Source: CAYOXD01 sp964407825
GTDB taxonomy: Bacteria; Desulfobacterota; Desulfobacteria; Desulfobacterales; JAFDDL01
DNA length: 15,951 nucleotides
Reading direction: 5' to 3'
Assembly: GCA_964407825.1 (NCBI GenBank)
Contig: CAYOXD010000073.1
Location: 1-15,951, forward strand
This document shows positions 1 through 7,301 of the stretch, one piece after another. Within the stretch, counting starts at the first letter, position 1, and every line of letters starts with the position of its first letter. Made by a program: the position numbers and the translations under genes. The notes beneath the pieces were generated by a model that saw only the letters and a program-made list of their open reading frames with translations, made no database searches and had not been told where the DNA came from.

Positions 1-2401
1 CGGCCTCGAGCCCCACGCCCACATAGTAGACAAGCCCTGATTTTTCCCGCAAATCCCGATACAACCGGGTGGCGTAAAACCCTCCGCCGAGAACGTGATC
101 CCCCAGGCGCAGGGCATAGTAATCGGGGTTGGAGCGGGTCAATCCCACGGTCTGCGCCAGGATGACCCGGTCCTGAATGCGGCTGGCGTCCGGCACCGAC
201 ACCCTGGCGGGCGGGTTGGGCGGCACCGCGGGCAGCAGAATATCCGGCTTGGGTCCCAGGGCCCGCCAGGCGCCGAAATATTTTCCGATGACGGCGGCCG
301 CGCGTTTGGGCGTGATATCTCCGATGACGACGATAACGGTTTCATCCGGCCGGAAGACACTGTGGTAATAAGCCTTGAGATCCTTCAGGGACAGCCTGGC
401 GATGGTCTGCGGCGTGGCCTGGCGCAGGGCCGGATCGTTTTTCGGGTAGAGTGCCGCCTTCATCGCCCGGCGCATCAGATAGTCCGGGCTGTGGAGCCTG
501 CCCGCGACCTCGGCCGCGGTTTGCCTCCGGACCGTCTTGAAGGCCGCCATGGGCAAGGCGGGATGCAGCTCGTCATCCGCCAAAAGCGCCGTGCCCCGTT
601 TGAACCGATCCGCCGGAACCTGCAATGAGAAATCCGTCCCGGCCGACACCTCCGCGGCGATGTCATCCAGGGCTTTGCGGAAGCTCAGCCGGTCCATGGA
701 GGTGGTCCCATAGGAAAAGAGTGAATCCAGCACCTCGTCAACGCCCTCCTGCCCCTTCGGGACCTGCATGTCGGGATTGTTGTCAATGTGCCCGTAGATG
801 CTCACCGTGCGGCTGACCGTTTCAGGCTGGACGATGAGTTTCAGGCCGTTGGGAAGAATCGTGACCCTTGGATGGACGCTGGAGGCCGGAATGGAAAGCG
901 TTGCCAGGGCATGGGCAGCCCACGCGGGAAGTTGCACGTGGCCTGCCTGGGGCAGATTGAAGGACTCGGCACCGCCAAACCCCTTTGCGCTGGTGGGTTT
1001 GCCTGAAGGCCGGGGCGTTAGGATCGCTGTCACCATTCGATCCGCATCCAGATAGCGGCGGGCCACCTGATTGACCTCGGCCGGGGTCACCCTGGCCATC
1101 GCCTCGATATCATCCCGGGGGGAATGTCGTCCTTCCACCGTCAAGGCATCGGACCAGGTCATGGCCAGACCGGACACCGCATTTTTTTGAAACGCTTCGG
1201 CCGCCAGCTCGCTGCGTTTTGCCGCCGTCACGAGATCCACCGGGAATCCCCTTTTAAGGACCTCTTTCAGTACCCCACGCAGATCGCCGGCCAGCTGACG
1301 GGGGTCGCCGCCGTGGGGAAAGGTGGCCACGAGATACCCCAGTCCGGCCGCCGGCAGCGTCTCGAGGCTGAAACCGGCCTCCAAGGCCTTTCCCTCCACC
1401 ACCAGGTCGTAGAGCCTTCCCCGCTGATTGTTGAGCACGTCGGAGAGAATCCGGACGGCCGCATAGTCCGGACTGCCGTAGCCCGGCATCCGGAAGGCCA
1501 GGATGACCATTCCGTAGGCACGGTCCGTATGCATGTGGATCGTTTCCGGTATGACGGGCCCGCATCGAACCCGGGGACGTGGGGGAAGGTCCCGGGCCGG
1601 GATGCGGCCGAAATAGCGTTTCACTGCTGCAATCGTCTTGGCGGGGGCCACATCGCCTGCGATCACCAGAACCGCGTTGTTGGGTGCATACCAGGTGTGG
1701 TGGAACCGTTTCAGCATGGCCGCCGTTGTCCTGTCGAAGGAGGGCCGGGTGCCCAGGGCGTCATGGGCGTAAGGGGTTCCCTTGAACAGGGTGGCTAACA
1801 GTCGCTTGTATAAGATATATTCAGGGTTGGATAGATCCTGGGCCACCTCCTGTTCAATGGCCCCACGTTCCTGACGCCACAGCTTTTGCGTGTCGAGGAC
1901 CCCCTGCATGCGAAGGGCTTCGAGGTGCAGGACCACATCCAGGTCCCGGGACGGGACAGTGGAAAAGTACTGGGTCACGGTCTGGCGGGTATCGGCATTG
2001 AACCGCCCGCCCAGGGACGCGGTGATATCGGCCAGCTGGCCGGCCGAGAGGCCCGGGCTCCCGCGAAACATCATGTGTTCCTGGGCATGGGCCATGCCTG
2101 GAAACCCATCGGGGGCCTCGTTGGATCCCACGCGGTAATTGACCACCGTGGCCACCACCGGTGCGATGGGATCGGGAACGACGACCACCTGCAACCCGTT
2201 ATCCAACGTGGCGCGAACCACACCGGCGTCCCCTTTAGGCACCGCAGCGGCAGAAACCCCGGTGGAAACGGCAACCCATGTCAACGCCGCCCAGATGGGC
2301 AAAACAGCCACGAGCACGTTGCGTACCACAAAGGGGAACCGATTGATGGATGCCATGATAAAGGGGGTGCGTAAACGCTCGACATCAGCCTGTGAATGCA
2401 T
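1..2401 (-). CDS. Exported two-domain M16 (insulinase-type) zinc metallopeptidase, 3' end outside window
   Basis: An open frame of 800 codons runs from an ATG at 2401 off the left edge without a stop. AGGAGG (minus strand of 2410-2415) lies 8 bases upstream and fixes the start. Residues about 25-52 form a long signal peptide or anchor ending VSTGVSAAA, so the protein is probably periplasmic. The inverted zinc motif HxxEH is present as HAQEH (His105, Glu108, His109) followed by MMFRG. Glu183 or Glu185 in the AIEQEV segment sits where the third zinc ligand is expected. A second M16 domain begins near residue 510 (LPNGLKLIVQ). Where its zinc motif should be it reads VDEVLDSLFSYGT, with no HxxEH, so that half is non-catalytic, as is usual in fused M16 proteases where the inactive half helps enclose substrate. 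It continues past GGGFYATRLYRDLREKSG, the conserved Phe/Arg-Tyr region of the C-terminal domain. Substrate unknown. Confidence 0.96.
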   Translation of the reverse strand, partial: MHSQADVERLRTPFIMASINRFPFVVRNVLVAVLPIWAALTWVAVSTGVSAAAVPKGDAGVVRATLDNGLQVVVVPDPIAPVVATVVNYRVGSNEAPDGFPGMAHAQEHMMFRGSPGLSAGQLADITASLGGRFNADTRQTVTQYFSTVPSRDLDVVLHLEALRMQGVLDTQKLWRQERGAIEQEVAQDLSNPEYILYKRLLATLFKGTPYAHDALGTRPSFDRTTAAMLKRFHHTWYAPNNAVLVIAGDVAPAKTIAAVKRYFGRIPARDLPPRPRVRCGPVIPETIHMHTDRAYGMVILAFRMPGYGSPDYAAVRILSDVLNNQRGRLYDLVVEGKALEAGFSLETLPAAGLGYLVATFPHGGDPRQLAGDLRGVLKEVLKRGFPVDLVTAAKRSELAAEAFQKNAVSGLAMTWSDALTVEGRHSPRDDIEAMARVTPAEVNQVARRYLDADRMVTAILTPRPSGKPTSAKGFGGAESFNLPQAGHVQLPAWAAHALATLSIPASSVHPRVTILPNGLKLIVQPETVSRTVSIYGHIDNNPDMQVPKGQEGVDEVLDSLFSYGTTSMDRLSFRKALDDIAAEVSAGTDFSLQVPADRFKRGTALLADDELHPALPMAAFKTVRRQTAAEVAGRLHSPDYLMRRAMKAALYPKNDPALRQATPQTIARLSLKDLKAYYHSVFRPDETVIVVIGDITPKRAAAVIGKYFGAWRALGPKPDILLPAVPPNPPARVSVPDASRIQDRVILAQTVGLTRSNPDYYALRLGDHVLGGGFYATRLYRDLREKSGLVYYVGVGLEA

Positions 2402-2776
2402 GGTCAATACCTCCTCTGTTACTGTGCCAAGTCCCCTGGGCCGAAGGACGCCAACCTGCCCGGAAGCGCTGCAGACGTGGCCGTCCCCCCGCATGCCCGG
2501 TGCCTCGAGGCGCCTTTTCGCCGAAGCCTCCCAAGGCCCCCCACGTTCTTTCCGGCACGCCTTAAACGATACCAGTATAGGCATTGAATCCGGGCCTCGA
2601 CAGCGGAGATCCTCTGATTTACCTGTAGGCGTCCGGGCCATTTTCCTGTCGGTGTTTGTCCTGCACGGCGTTGACACCCTCTCCGACGGGTGGCGCCGTA
2701 CCCCTGGCCGATCACGGCCTGGTTTAATGGACCTTGTTCAATTCGACTCTCTGGTACAGGCGCAGGGGCAAGAAGG
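2402..2776. other. Intergenic stretch, no convincing gene
   Basis: This stretch separates the divergent M16 peptidase from the small membrane ORF. Frames here are open only because of high GC, with no ribosome sites or recognisable protein similarity. A 6-bp hairpin with a TCGA loop (2499-2514, one G-U pair) followed by TTTT resembles a weak plus-strand terminator, but no plus-strand gene ends nearby. On the minus strand it would lie in the leader of the M16 gene. TATACT on the minus strand near 2575 could be a -10 box, but it has no good -35 partner. Confidence 0.4.
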
Positions 2777-2805
2777 TTGAATTCCCATTTGAAGGCGTGT
2801 AATAT
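2777..2805 (+). promoter_or_regulatory. Candidate sigma70 promoter of the small Sec-protein ORF
   Basis: TTGAAT (2777-2782) and TAATAT (2800-2805) are separated by exactly 17 bases. Transcription would start near 2811, giving a leader of about 20 bases with only the ribosome site before the ATG at 2832. This supports the tiny ORF being an independently expressed gene. Confidence 0.6.
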
Positions 2806-2831
2806 GACCCCAGTACTGGAGGAAATTCATA

Positions 2832-3014
2832 ATGAATGGCATCATCTATATATTGATTTTTATCGGCGTCTGGTTCTTTCTTCAAGCCTATCTGCTGCCA
2901 AGGCTCGGCATCTCCACCTGAATGCGCTCATCTTGTCAGGTGACAAGAAGAAAAGAAGAAGACACCACACCATCAGACACGCCTCCGGGGGGGACAACGC
3001 CGAACCCCAGATAA
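2832..3014 (+). CDS. Candidate 60-residue single-pass membrane selenoprotein (Sec at codon 30, TGA 2919-2921)
   Basis: GGAGG at 2818-2822 is 9 bases before the ATG. The first 29 codons give a hydrophobic helix (about residues 3-21, IIYILIFIGVWFFLQAYLL) followed by LPRLGIST. The next codon is TGA. The frame then stays open for 30 more codons (MRSSCQVTRRKEED and a Pro/Thr-rich tail) to TAA at 3012-3014. Read as Sec, the join is GIST-U-MRSS-C, a U-x4-C pair just past the membrane helix. Basic residues after the helix predict a cytoplasmic C-terminus. A hairpin at 2931-2948 has SECIS-like geometry. The alternative is a 29-residue membrane peptide ending at TGA, with the open tail due to chance. 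No Sec machinery lies in the window, and I do not recognise the family with certainty. The membrane ORF itself is well supported; read-through is an inference. Confidence 0.6.
2931..2948 (+). promoter_or_regulatory. Candidate bacterial SECIS hairpin
   Basis: The seven-pair stem TCTTGTC / GACAAGA (2931-2937 with 2942-2948) closes an AGGT tetraloop (2938-2941). Two more pairs lie below one A-A mismatch (2929-2950 and 2928-2951). The loop begins 16 bases after the TGA. Known bacterial SECIS elements lie immediately 3' of the UGA inside the coding region, with a small apical loop about 16-37 bases away and a G in the first two loop positions; this one fits. It is followed by an A/G-rich run rather than a U-run, so it is not a terminator. 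Confidence 0.55.
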
Positions 3015-3138
3015 ACCTCGAAACGTTTTCAGGCACTTCTGCGGCGTACCCCGTCTCCTGCCATGGAAAGCGTGCCCCATGTCTATTTCACGAAAGCGCT
3101 GATCATCCCTGAACCTTTGAACGAAAGGCAGGTGCCTC

Positions 3139-3274
3139 ATGTCACTATACCTGGTACAACATGGGAAGAGTCTACCCAAGGAGTCGGATCGATCCGCTCA
3201 AGAGGCTCGGTCAACCGACCGATAAGGGATACGTCCGTATCAACACTCAGCAGGCACCGATGACAGGGAATTAA
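3139..3274 (+). pseudogene. Remnant of SixA-type phosphohistidine phosphatase
   Basis: The ATG at 3139 opens MSLYLVQHGKSLPKE, the N-terminus typical of SixA-like histidine phosphatases in this group (LYLVQHG in place of LxLxRHG). The frame stops at 3223-3225 after 28 codons. From about 3189, a frame shifted by one base reads IDPLKRLGQPTDKGYVRI, resembling the DPxxxLTxKGxxDV segment that follows in the family. It stops at 3272-3274, right before the next gene. A full SixA domain is about 160 residues, so most of the fold, including the second catalytic His, is missing. It is therefore a frameshifted and truncated relic. The N-terminal match is clear; the continuation in the second frame is weaker. 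Confidence 0.6.
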
Positions 3275-3275
3275 A

Positions 3276-4745
3276 ATGGTAAATAAATCGAATAGTTTTA
3301 CCAATAATGGCGACAAAATGCCACCGGCGCCGCCCCGGGAGGCCACCCAAGCCGCCCCGGCGGAGAAGACCAGCAAGAGGGAGCATAAGCTGGGAGAAAT
3401 CGTGGCAATGCTCGCAGCTCGAAAATGGCTCCTTGGGCTCATCGGGCTGTTGGCGCTAGCGGTACTGGTGGGCGACGGCTTCCTCGTTTATCGTTTGAAA
3501 ACCGCAAAACAGGAATCAAGACACGAACAGGTAATGGACAAGGCGAGAAGAACGATTCCTTTAGACGAGAAAATCCAAATCCTTCAACATTATATCCATA
3601 CCGCCAGCACCCCCCGCTTTATTGCGGACGCGCGGCGACTGCTGAAAAAAACCATGGAAAGGATGGTGCAAAATGAGCTTTCTGATGCGGAGACAAGGGC
3701 GGATGCCCTCATCCGATCCGGCCAACGGCAGGCGGCGCTTTCCATTTTTGACAAATTGGCAAATAAATATCGTTCAACCCCGTATTCGGGCAAAATCCTT
3801 CAGAAAAAGCAAGCGTTCATCAAACAAATTGACACGAACGCCTATGAAGCCCTGGTTCAGCAAACCGGCACAATGGGGCCGGAGCGCGTTGTCCTATTTC
3901 ATGAGTTCATCAAATCCCACCCCCACAACCCCAAGCGCAAGGAGATTGAAAATCAAATCGCCGCTCTGGAAGGAAATTATTATACCTATACGAAACAGCG
4001 GCTTCTGGAGAACGAACAACTGAACAAATGGCAGGATAACCTGCGGTTGATCCAGGCCTTCTTCGATATATACCCATACGCCAAGCAGACCGACGCCCTC
4101 AACGCGTATCAACATTTTTGCCAGCAAAAGATCGAAGCCGCCGGGGCCTTGGCCGACCTGAAGAAGAAGGCCGAAGCGCTGGCAGACGATTATAAGGGCA
4201 TTATCCTGCTCTATAGCAACTATCTGCAAGCAAACCCAAGCACTCAGGCAAAAGAGGCGATCGAAAAGGAAATAAAGACCTATCAGCGGCTTTCAGAACA
4301 AAAGAGGATTTCCACCGAACGCGCGAAGATGAAGACACTGATTCAGGCTACCGGGACACGGTTCCAGGTGAACGACAACGGCACGGTCAGCGACACGCAA
4401 ACAGGGTTGACGTGGTGTTTGCTGGATTCCTCGGTCCAACTGAACCATTGCCAGGATTACAAGTCTGCAAAAGCGTTTGTAAAAGCGCTTGACACCGGCG
4501 GCCACAAGGACTGGCGGCTGCCTACCGTTGCGGAGCTCACCGCACTATACCAGGGACACCCCGCCTTCCCCTCCCCCAATCCCACCTGGTACTGGACGAG
4601 CCTCACGCATAAACGCTATGATGGCCGTTGGATAGATGAGGTTGAGGTATTATCCACGGGCGGAGGACCATCCCACCCGCAGACCGCCTGGAAGGCGTCC
4701 TTTGAATGCGGAACGGTTCGCGCCGTCAGGGAAGGCGGGAAGTAA
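3276..4745 (+). CDS. Membrane-anchored protein with C-terminal DUF1566 (Lcl C-terminal) domain
   Basis: This 489-residue protein starts at an ATG with AGGGA 6 bases upstream. Residues 1-48 are polar and Pro/Ala-rich. Residues 51-73 (WLLGLIGLLALAVLVGDGFLVYR) are one membrane helix; the rest should lie outside the cytoplasm. Residues about 75-350 are charged and helical, rich in Lys, Glu and Gln, with Tyr/Pro/Asn-containing units such as FHEFIKSHPHNP, FFDIYPYAK and LYSNYLQANP that look like degenerate TPR-like hairpins. The last 132 residues match DUF1566, with DTQTGLTWC, GGHKDWRLPTVAEL, WYWTS and a final VRAVRE strand. The domain resembles C-type-lectin/FGE-like folds and is common in exported proteins; its ligand is unknown. 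An internal Met at residue 15 is an alternative start. Confidence 0.9.
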   Translation: MVNKSNSFTNNGDKMPPAPPREATQAAPAEKTSKREHKLGEIVAMLAARKWLLGLIGLLALAVLVGDGFLVYRLKTAKQESRHEQVMDKARRTIPLDEKIQILQHYIHTASTPRFIADARRLLKKTMERMVQNELSDAETRADALIRSGQRQAALSIFDKLANKYRSTPYSGKILQKKQAFIKQIDTNAYEALVQQTGTMGPERVVLFHEFIKSHPHNPKRKEIENQIAALEGNYYTYTKQRLLENEQLNKWQDNLRLIQAFFDIYPYAKQTDALNAYQHFCQQKIEAAGALADLKKKAEALADDYKGIILLYSNYLQANPSTQAKEAIEKEIKTYQRLSEQKRISTERAKMKTLIQATGTRFQVNDNGTVSDTQTGLTWCLLDSSVQLNHCQDYKSAKAFVKALDTGGHKDWRLPTVAELTALYQGHPAFPSPNPTWYWTSLTHKRYDGRWIDEVEVLSTGGGPSHPQTAWKASFECGTVRAVREGGK

Positions 4746-4986
4746 GAATCGGGCTTTCCCGCAAAAAAGAAGCTCGGCAGAATCACCCCCTCTTCATGCC
4801 TTCTTCATATTTCATTGCTATATGTGCATCACATGATGCGTTTCGTCCTGGTTCTTTGCCGAAAGACAGGACATGGGAGCAGACGGCGCATTCTGGGAAC
4901 TCGGAAATCCGGCGACATCGAGGTGTCGCCTGGCGGAGTCGGCAACAGGCAACAGTTGGCCGCCCGACCTGGAAGGAGGTAACGCA
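4746..4986 (+). other. Leader region with a strong hairpin (4911-4930)
   Basis: The 241 bases before the next gene hold no convincing ORF. GGCGACA (4911-4917) pairs perfectly with TGTCGCC (4924-4930) around a TCGAGG loop, 57 bases upstream of the start codon. It has no following T-run, so it is not an intrinsic terminator. It could be a leader structure or a protein-binding palindrome. It matches no riboswitch class I recognise. Confidence 0.4.
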
Positions 4987-5367
4987 ATGGAAAGTGCCGT
5001 AAAACAACAACCCGGATCCAGTGTGGAGGTTGACGCGCCACCGGAATATACCGTGGCGCCAGCCAGCAACCTGATCATTTGGATTCTGGCATTATCGCCC
5101 ATCGTCGGGATAGCTCTCGAACTGATCGGTTTCGTACTGATGGGGTTGCCTATCCCCGTCCTTCCCGATGTTGTCGTCATTGCCTTGAGTATATTTTTCG
5201 GATACGTAGATCAAAAGAAACTCAAGGCTATCGGGCATGACACATCCATGCTCGGGCCGCCTTGGTTTGTGCCGGTTTACCTCTTTAAACGAGCAACACG
5301 GTTAAGGCATAAGTTGGCATATCCCATTACTTGGTGTGGGCTCTGCGTAGTGCTGGTTTTATTGTAA
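4987..5367 (+). CDS. Uncharacterised 126-residue membrane protein with PWFVPVYLFKRA motif
   Basis: The ATG at 4987 follows AAGGAGG (4973-4979) by 7 bases, which decides it over the longer in-frame start at 4873. After a polar N-terminus of about 30 residues come three hydrophobic segments: NLIIWILALSPIVGIALELIGF, LMGLPIPVLPDVVVIALSIFFGY and a terminal AYPITWCGLCVVLVLL. The loop LGPPWFVPVYLFKRATRLRHK followed by a last helix is a recurrent ending in uncharacterised bacterial membrane proteins, often ones with an N-terminal zinc ribbon or GYF-like domain; no such domain is visible here. No catalytic residues are evident. The stop falls two bases before the assembly gap, so its downstream neighbour is unknown. 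Confidence 0.82.
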   Translation: MESAVKQQPGSSVEVDAPPEYTVAPASNLIIWILALSPIVGIALELIGFVLMGLPIPVLPDVVVIALSIFFGYVDQKKLKAIGHDTSMLGPPWFVPVYLFKRATRLRHKLAYPITWCGLCVVLVLL

Positions 5368-5368
5368 A

Positions 5369-5468
5369 NNNNNNNNNNNNNNNNNNNNNNNNNNNNNNNN
5401 NNNNNNNNNNNNNNNNNNNNNNNNNNNNNNNNNNNNNNNNNNNNNNNNNNNNNNNNNNNNNNNNNNNN
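5369..5468. other. Assembly gap (100 N)
   Basis: Exactly 100 unknown bases, the conventional placeholder for a scaffold gap of unestimated length. Order and orientation across it rest on scaffolding only. Confidence 0.99.
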
Positions 5469-5469
5469 G

Positions 5470-5661
5470 GACGAGCTGCCCTCCACGGCCGGACTCAGGC
5501 TCTCCCTCGGGCAGATGCTGGCCCGGGATCAGATGGTCTATTCCTTCCTGGACGAGCGCAGGGTACCGGCGGCCTTTCTCATGGCCGGCGGCTACGGCGA
5601 AGAGACATGGCGGGTCTACGCCCAGTTCCTGGGCTGGGCCCTGCCGCTCAGAAACCGATAG
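5470..5661 (+). CDS. C-terminal end of a histone-deacetylase-family (HDAC/acetylpolyamine amidohydrolase) protein, 5' part lost in gap
   Basis: Sixty-three codons emerge from the gap and end at TAG 5659-5661. The segment DELPSTAGLRLSLGQMLARDQMVYSFLDERRVPAAFLMAGGYG has the order seen at the end of arginase/deacetylase-fold enzymes: D-x-L for the last metal-site loop, LxxRD, then GGYG, whose Tyr is the catalytic transition-state residue. The tail EETWRVYAQFLGWAL is the final helix. The family removes acetyl groups from lysines, polyamines or small molecules with zinc; the substrate cannot be judged from the tail. A terminator-like hairpin follows at 5699-5725. The call rests on this short piece. 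Confidence 0.65.
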   Translation, partial: DELPSTAGLRLSLGQMLARDQMVYSFLDERRVPAAFLMAGGYGEETWRVYAQFLGWALPLRNR

Positions 5662-5698
5662 ATCCGTATTTCCGAAGTTCAATGGTCCTGCCATGTGT

Positions 5699-5725
5699 AG
5701 CGCCCAGAGAGGCGCTTGCATTTTT
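5699..5725 (+). terminator. Candidate intrinsic terminator after the HDAC-family gene
   Basis: AGCGCC (5699-5704) pairs with GGCGCT (5711-5716) around a CAGAGA loop. T-rich sequence follows (TTTTT at 5721-5725). It lies 38 bases after the stop codon and just before the arsR promoter, so it would insulate arsR. Confidence 0.5.
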
Positions 5726-5728
5726 CGC

Positions 5729-5757
5729 TTGCTCATAACCGCATATGCGGATATATT
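5729..5757 (+). promoter_or_regulatory. Candidate arsR promoter
   Basis: TTGCTC (5729-5734) and TATATT (5752-5757) are 17 bases apart. The start site would be near 5763, at the arsR ATG itself, and no ribosome site precedes that ATG. The mRNA could thus be leaderless or nearly so. The operator at 5735-5754 fills the spacer and touches the -10 box. Confidence 0.5.
5735..5754. promoter_or_regulatory. ArsR operator 1 (palindrome over the arsR promoter)
   Basis: The 20-base inverted repeat matches at 9 of 10 pairs, with the perfect core CCGCATATGCGG (5739-5750) flanked by ATA and ATAT. A sibling site sits upstream of the pump gene (6120-6139), sharing the half-site ATGCGGATAT. Placement over the -10 box fits autorepression relieved by arsenite. 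Confidence 0.7.
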
Positions 5758-5763
5758 GGTTCC

Positions 5764-6102
5764 ATGAAAACCACGGCGCAACTTTTCAAAGCCCTGTCCG
5801 ATGAAACCCGGCTGCGGATTCTCAGTCTGCTGATGAATGGGGAGGTGTGCGTCTGCGATATTATGGCGGCGCTCGATCTTCCCCAGTCCACGGTTTCCCG
5901 GCACCTTTCCTACCTGAGAAATTCGGGCTGGGTGGACGACCGCCGATGCGGGGTATGGATGTACTATTCCCTTGCGAACCATGAGGACCCGCTACGCAGC
6001 GGAATTCTCGACAGCCTTCGCATGACGCTGCCGTGCATGGAGATGGCCGTGTCGGATCGGCTCCGGCTGGATGCGCGGGGTCGCAACCAGAACTGCGGCT
6101 GA
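5764..6102 (+). CDS. arsR: ArsR/SmtB-family arsenite-responsive repressor
   Basis: This 112-residue winged-helix regulator begins KTTAQLFKALSDETRLRILSLL. The recognition helix is LDLPQSTVSRHLSYLRNSGWV and the wing DDRRCGVWMYYSL. The metal-sensing signature is EVCVCDI with Cys29 and Cys31, as in the classical ELCVCDL of ArsR. Other Cys at 62, 91 and 111 could supply a third thiolate. As(III) binding should release DNA. It sits 107 bases before an ACR3 pump on the same strand, with one matching palindrome at its own promoter and another in front of the pump. I chose the ATG at 5764 because upstream in-frame codons would put the operator inside the coding region. No ribosome site is visible. Confidence 0.93.
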   Translation: MKTTAQLFKALSDETRLRILSLLMNGEVCVCDIMAALDLPQSTVSRHLSYLRNSGWVDDRRCGVWMYYSLANHEDPLRSGILDSLRMTLPCMEMAVSDRLRLDARGRNQNCG

Positions 6103-6119
6103 TATTTTTTGGGACCATA

Positions 6120-6139
6120 ATATCTGCTTATGCGGATAT
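6120..6139. promoter_or_regulatory. ArsR operator 2 (between arsR and the ACR3 gene)
   Basis: The 20-base inverted repeat has 8 of 10 paired positions, with outer arms ATATC and GATAT. It repeats the right half of operator 1 and lies about 70 bases before the pump start. The pump probably has its own ArsR-controlled promoter here. TAATAT at 6118-6123 is a possible -10 box, though no good -35 precedes it. Confidence 0.6.
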
Positions 6140-6209
6140 ACCGAAAAGCGGATTAATCGTTCCGATTCCGCTTTCTCAGGAGAAACCGATTGCACAGGAG
6201 GAAAAAACA

Positions 6210-7301
6210 ATGAAGGGGCTTACCAAGAGGCTATCGTTTCTCGACCGGTATCTGACGGTCTGGATCTTTTCGGCCATGTTCCTGGGACTGGGCCTGGGGT
6301 ATTACCTGCCCGCCTCGAAGGCTCTGATCAACCACTTCCAGGTGGGGACCACCAATATCCCCATCGCCATCGGCCTGATCCTGATGATGTATCCCCCCTT
6401 GGCAAAGGTCAAATACGAGGAAATGCCTGAGGTTTTCAAGAACAAACGGGTGCTCCTTCTCTCACTGGTACAGAACTGGGTGGTGGGGCCCATCCTGATG
6501 TTTGCCCTGGCGCTGCTCTTCCTTCACAGATATCCGGCCTACATGATCGGCCTGATCATGATGGGGATGGCCCGCTGTATCGCCATGGTCATCGTCTGGA
6601 ACGATCTGGCCTGCGGAGACCGGGAGTACGCCGCAGGGCTCGTGGCCTTCAACTCCGTATTCCAGGTGCTGTTCTTTTCTGTCTACTGCTATGTCTTTGT
6701 CACGGTTCTGCCGCCCCTGCTGGGGCTCAAAGGCGCTGTGGTGAAGATCACCATGGGCGAGATCGCAAAGAGCGTTTTCATCTATCTGGGCATTCCCTTC
6801 ATCGCCGGAATGATCACCCATTTCAGTCTCACCCGCCTGAAGGGAAAGGACTGGTTCGAAACCGCATTCGCCCCCCTCATCAGCCCCCTGACCCTGATCT
6901 TTCTTCTTTTCACCATCGTGGTCATGTTCGCCCTGCAGGGGGACAAGATCATCGCCCGGCCCCTGGATGTGGTCCTTGTGGCCATACCGCTTCTTTGCTA
7001 TTTCGTCATCATGTTCATCGTCTCCTTCTTCATGAGTAGGAAGATCGGCGCCGACTACGAGAAAAGCACGACCCTGTCCTTCACCGCGGCCAGCAACAAT
7101 TTCGAGCTGGCGATCGCTGTGGCCATCTCCGTTTTCGGCATCAACTCCGGGCAGGCCTTCGCTTCGGTCATCGGTCCCCTCGTGGAGGTACCGGTTCTTA
7201 TCAGTCTCGTGAACCTTGCCTTCCATTACAAAAAGCGGTATTTTTCTGATCGGACCGGATCCGGGGCAGACAAGCTGGCGGCGGGAAGCGTCGCGGGGTG
7301 A
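6210..7301 (+). CDS. acr3: ACR3-family arsenite efflux permease
   Basis: A 363-residue polytopic membrane protein starts at an ATG 8 bases after AGGAGG (6196-6201). About ten hydrophobic helices are visible from SFLDRYLTVWIFSAMFLGLGLGYYLP onward. Hallmarks of ACR3 (BART superfamily, unrelated to ArsB) are GMARCIAMVIVWNDLACGD with the essential membrane Cys (Cys123), NSVFQ, and ASNNFELAIAVAISVFG with the conserved Glu299, followed by GPLVEVPVLISLV. It exports As(III) from the cytoplasm, driven by the proton gradient. Length is typical for bacterial ACR3. Its stop (TGA 7299-7301) overlaps a possible GTG start of a downstream frame. Confidence 0.96.
   Translation: MKGLTKRLSFLDRYLTVWIFSAMFLGLGLGYYLPASKALINHFQVGTTNIPIAIGLILMMYPPLAKVKYEEMPEVFKNKRVLLLSLVQNWVVGPILMFALALLFLHRYPAYMIGLIMMGMARCIAMVIVWNDLACGDREYAAGLVAFNSVFQVLFFSVYCYVFVTVLPPLLGLKGAVVKITMGEIAKSVFIYLGIPFIAGMITHFSLTRLKGKDWFETAFAPLISPLTLIFLLFTIVVMFALQGDKIIARPLDVVLVAIPLLCYFVIMFIVSFFMSRKIGADYEKSTTLSFTAASNNFELAIAVAISVFGINSGQAFASVIGPLVEVPVLISLVNLAFHYKKRYFSDRTGSGADKLAAGSVAG

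Noticed and set aside
95..2374. Long plus-strand frames of up to 224 codons across the left end
   Set aside because: They are antisense to the M16 peptidase, lack ribosome sites and encode low-complexity Gly/Arg/Pro-rich sequence typical of GC-rich shadows.
2690..3112. 140-codon plus-strand frame covering the small membrane ORF in another frame
   Set aside because: It has no ribosome site and no family similarity. The 2832 frame has promoter, ribosome site and a clear membrane helix.
4750..4761. CGGG-CTTT-CCCG hairpin just after the DUF1566 gene as a terminator
   Set aside because: It has only a 4-bp stem and is followed by an A-run, not a T-run, on the plus strand.
6033..6209. Longer N-terminus for the ACR3 gene
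   Set aside because: It would overlap arsR and operator 2. The ATG at 6210 has AGGAGG at ideal spacing and matches the family N-terminus.
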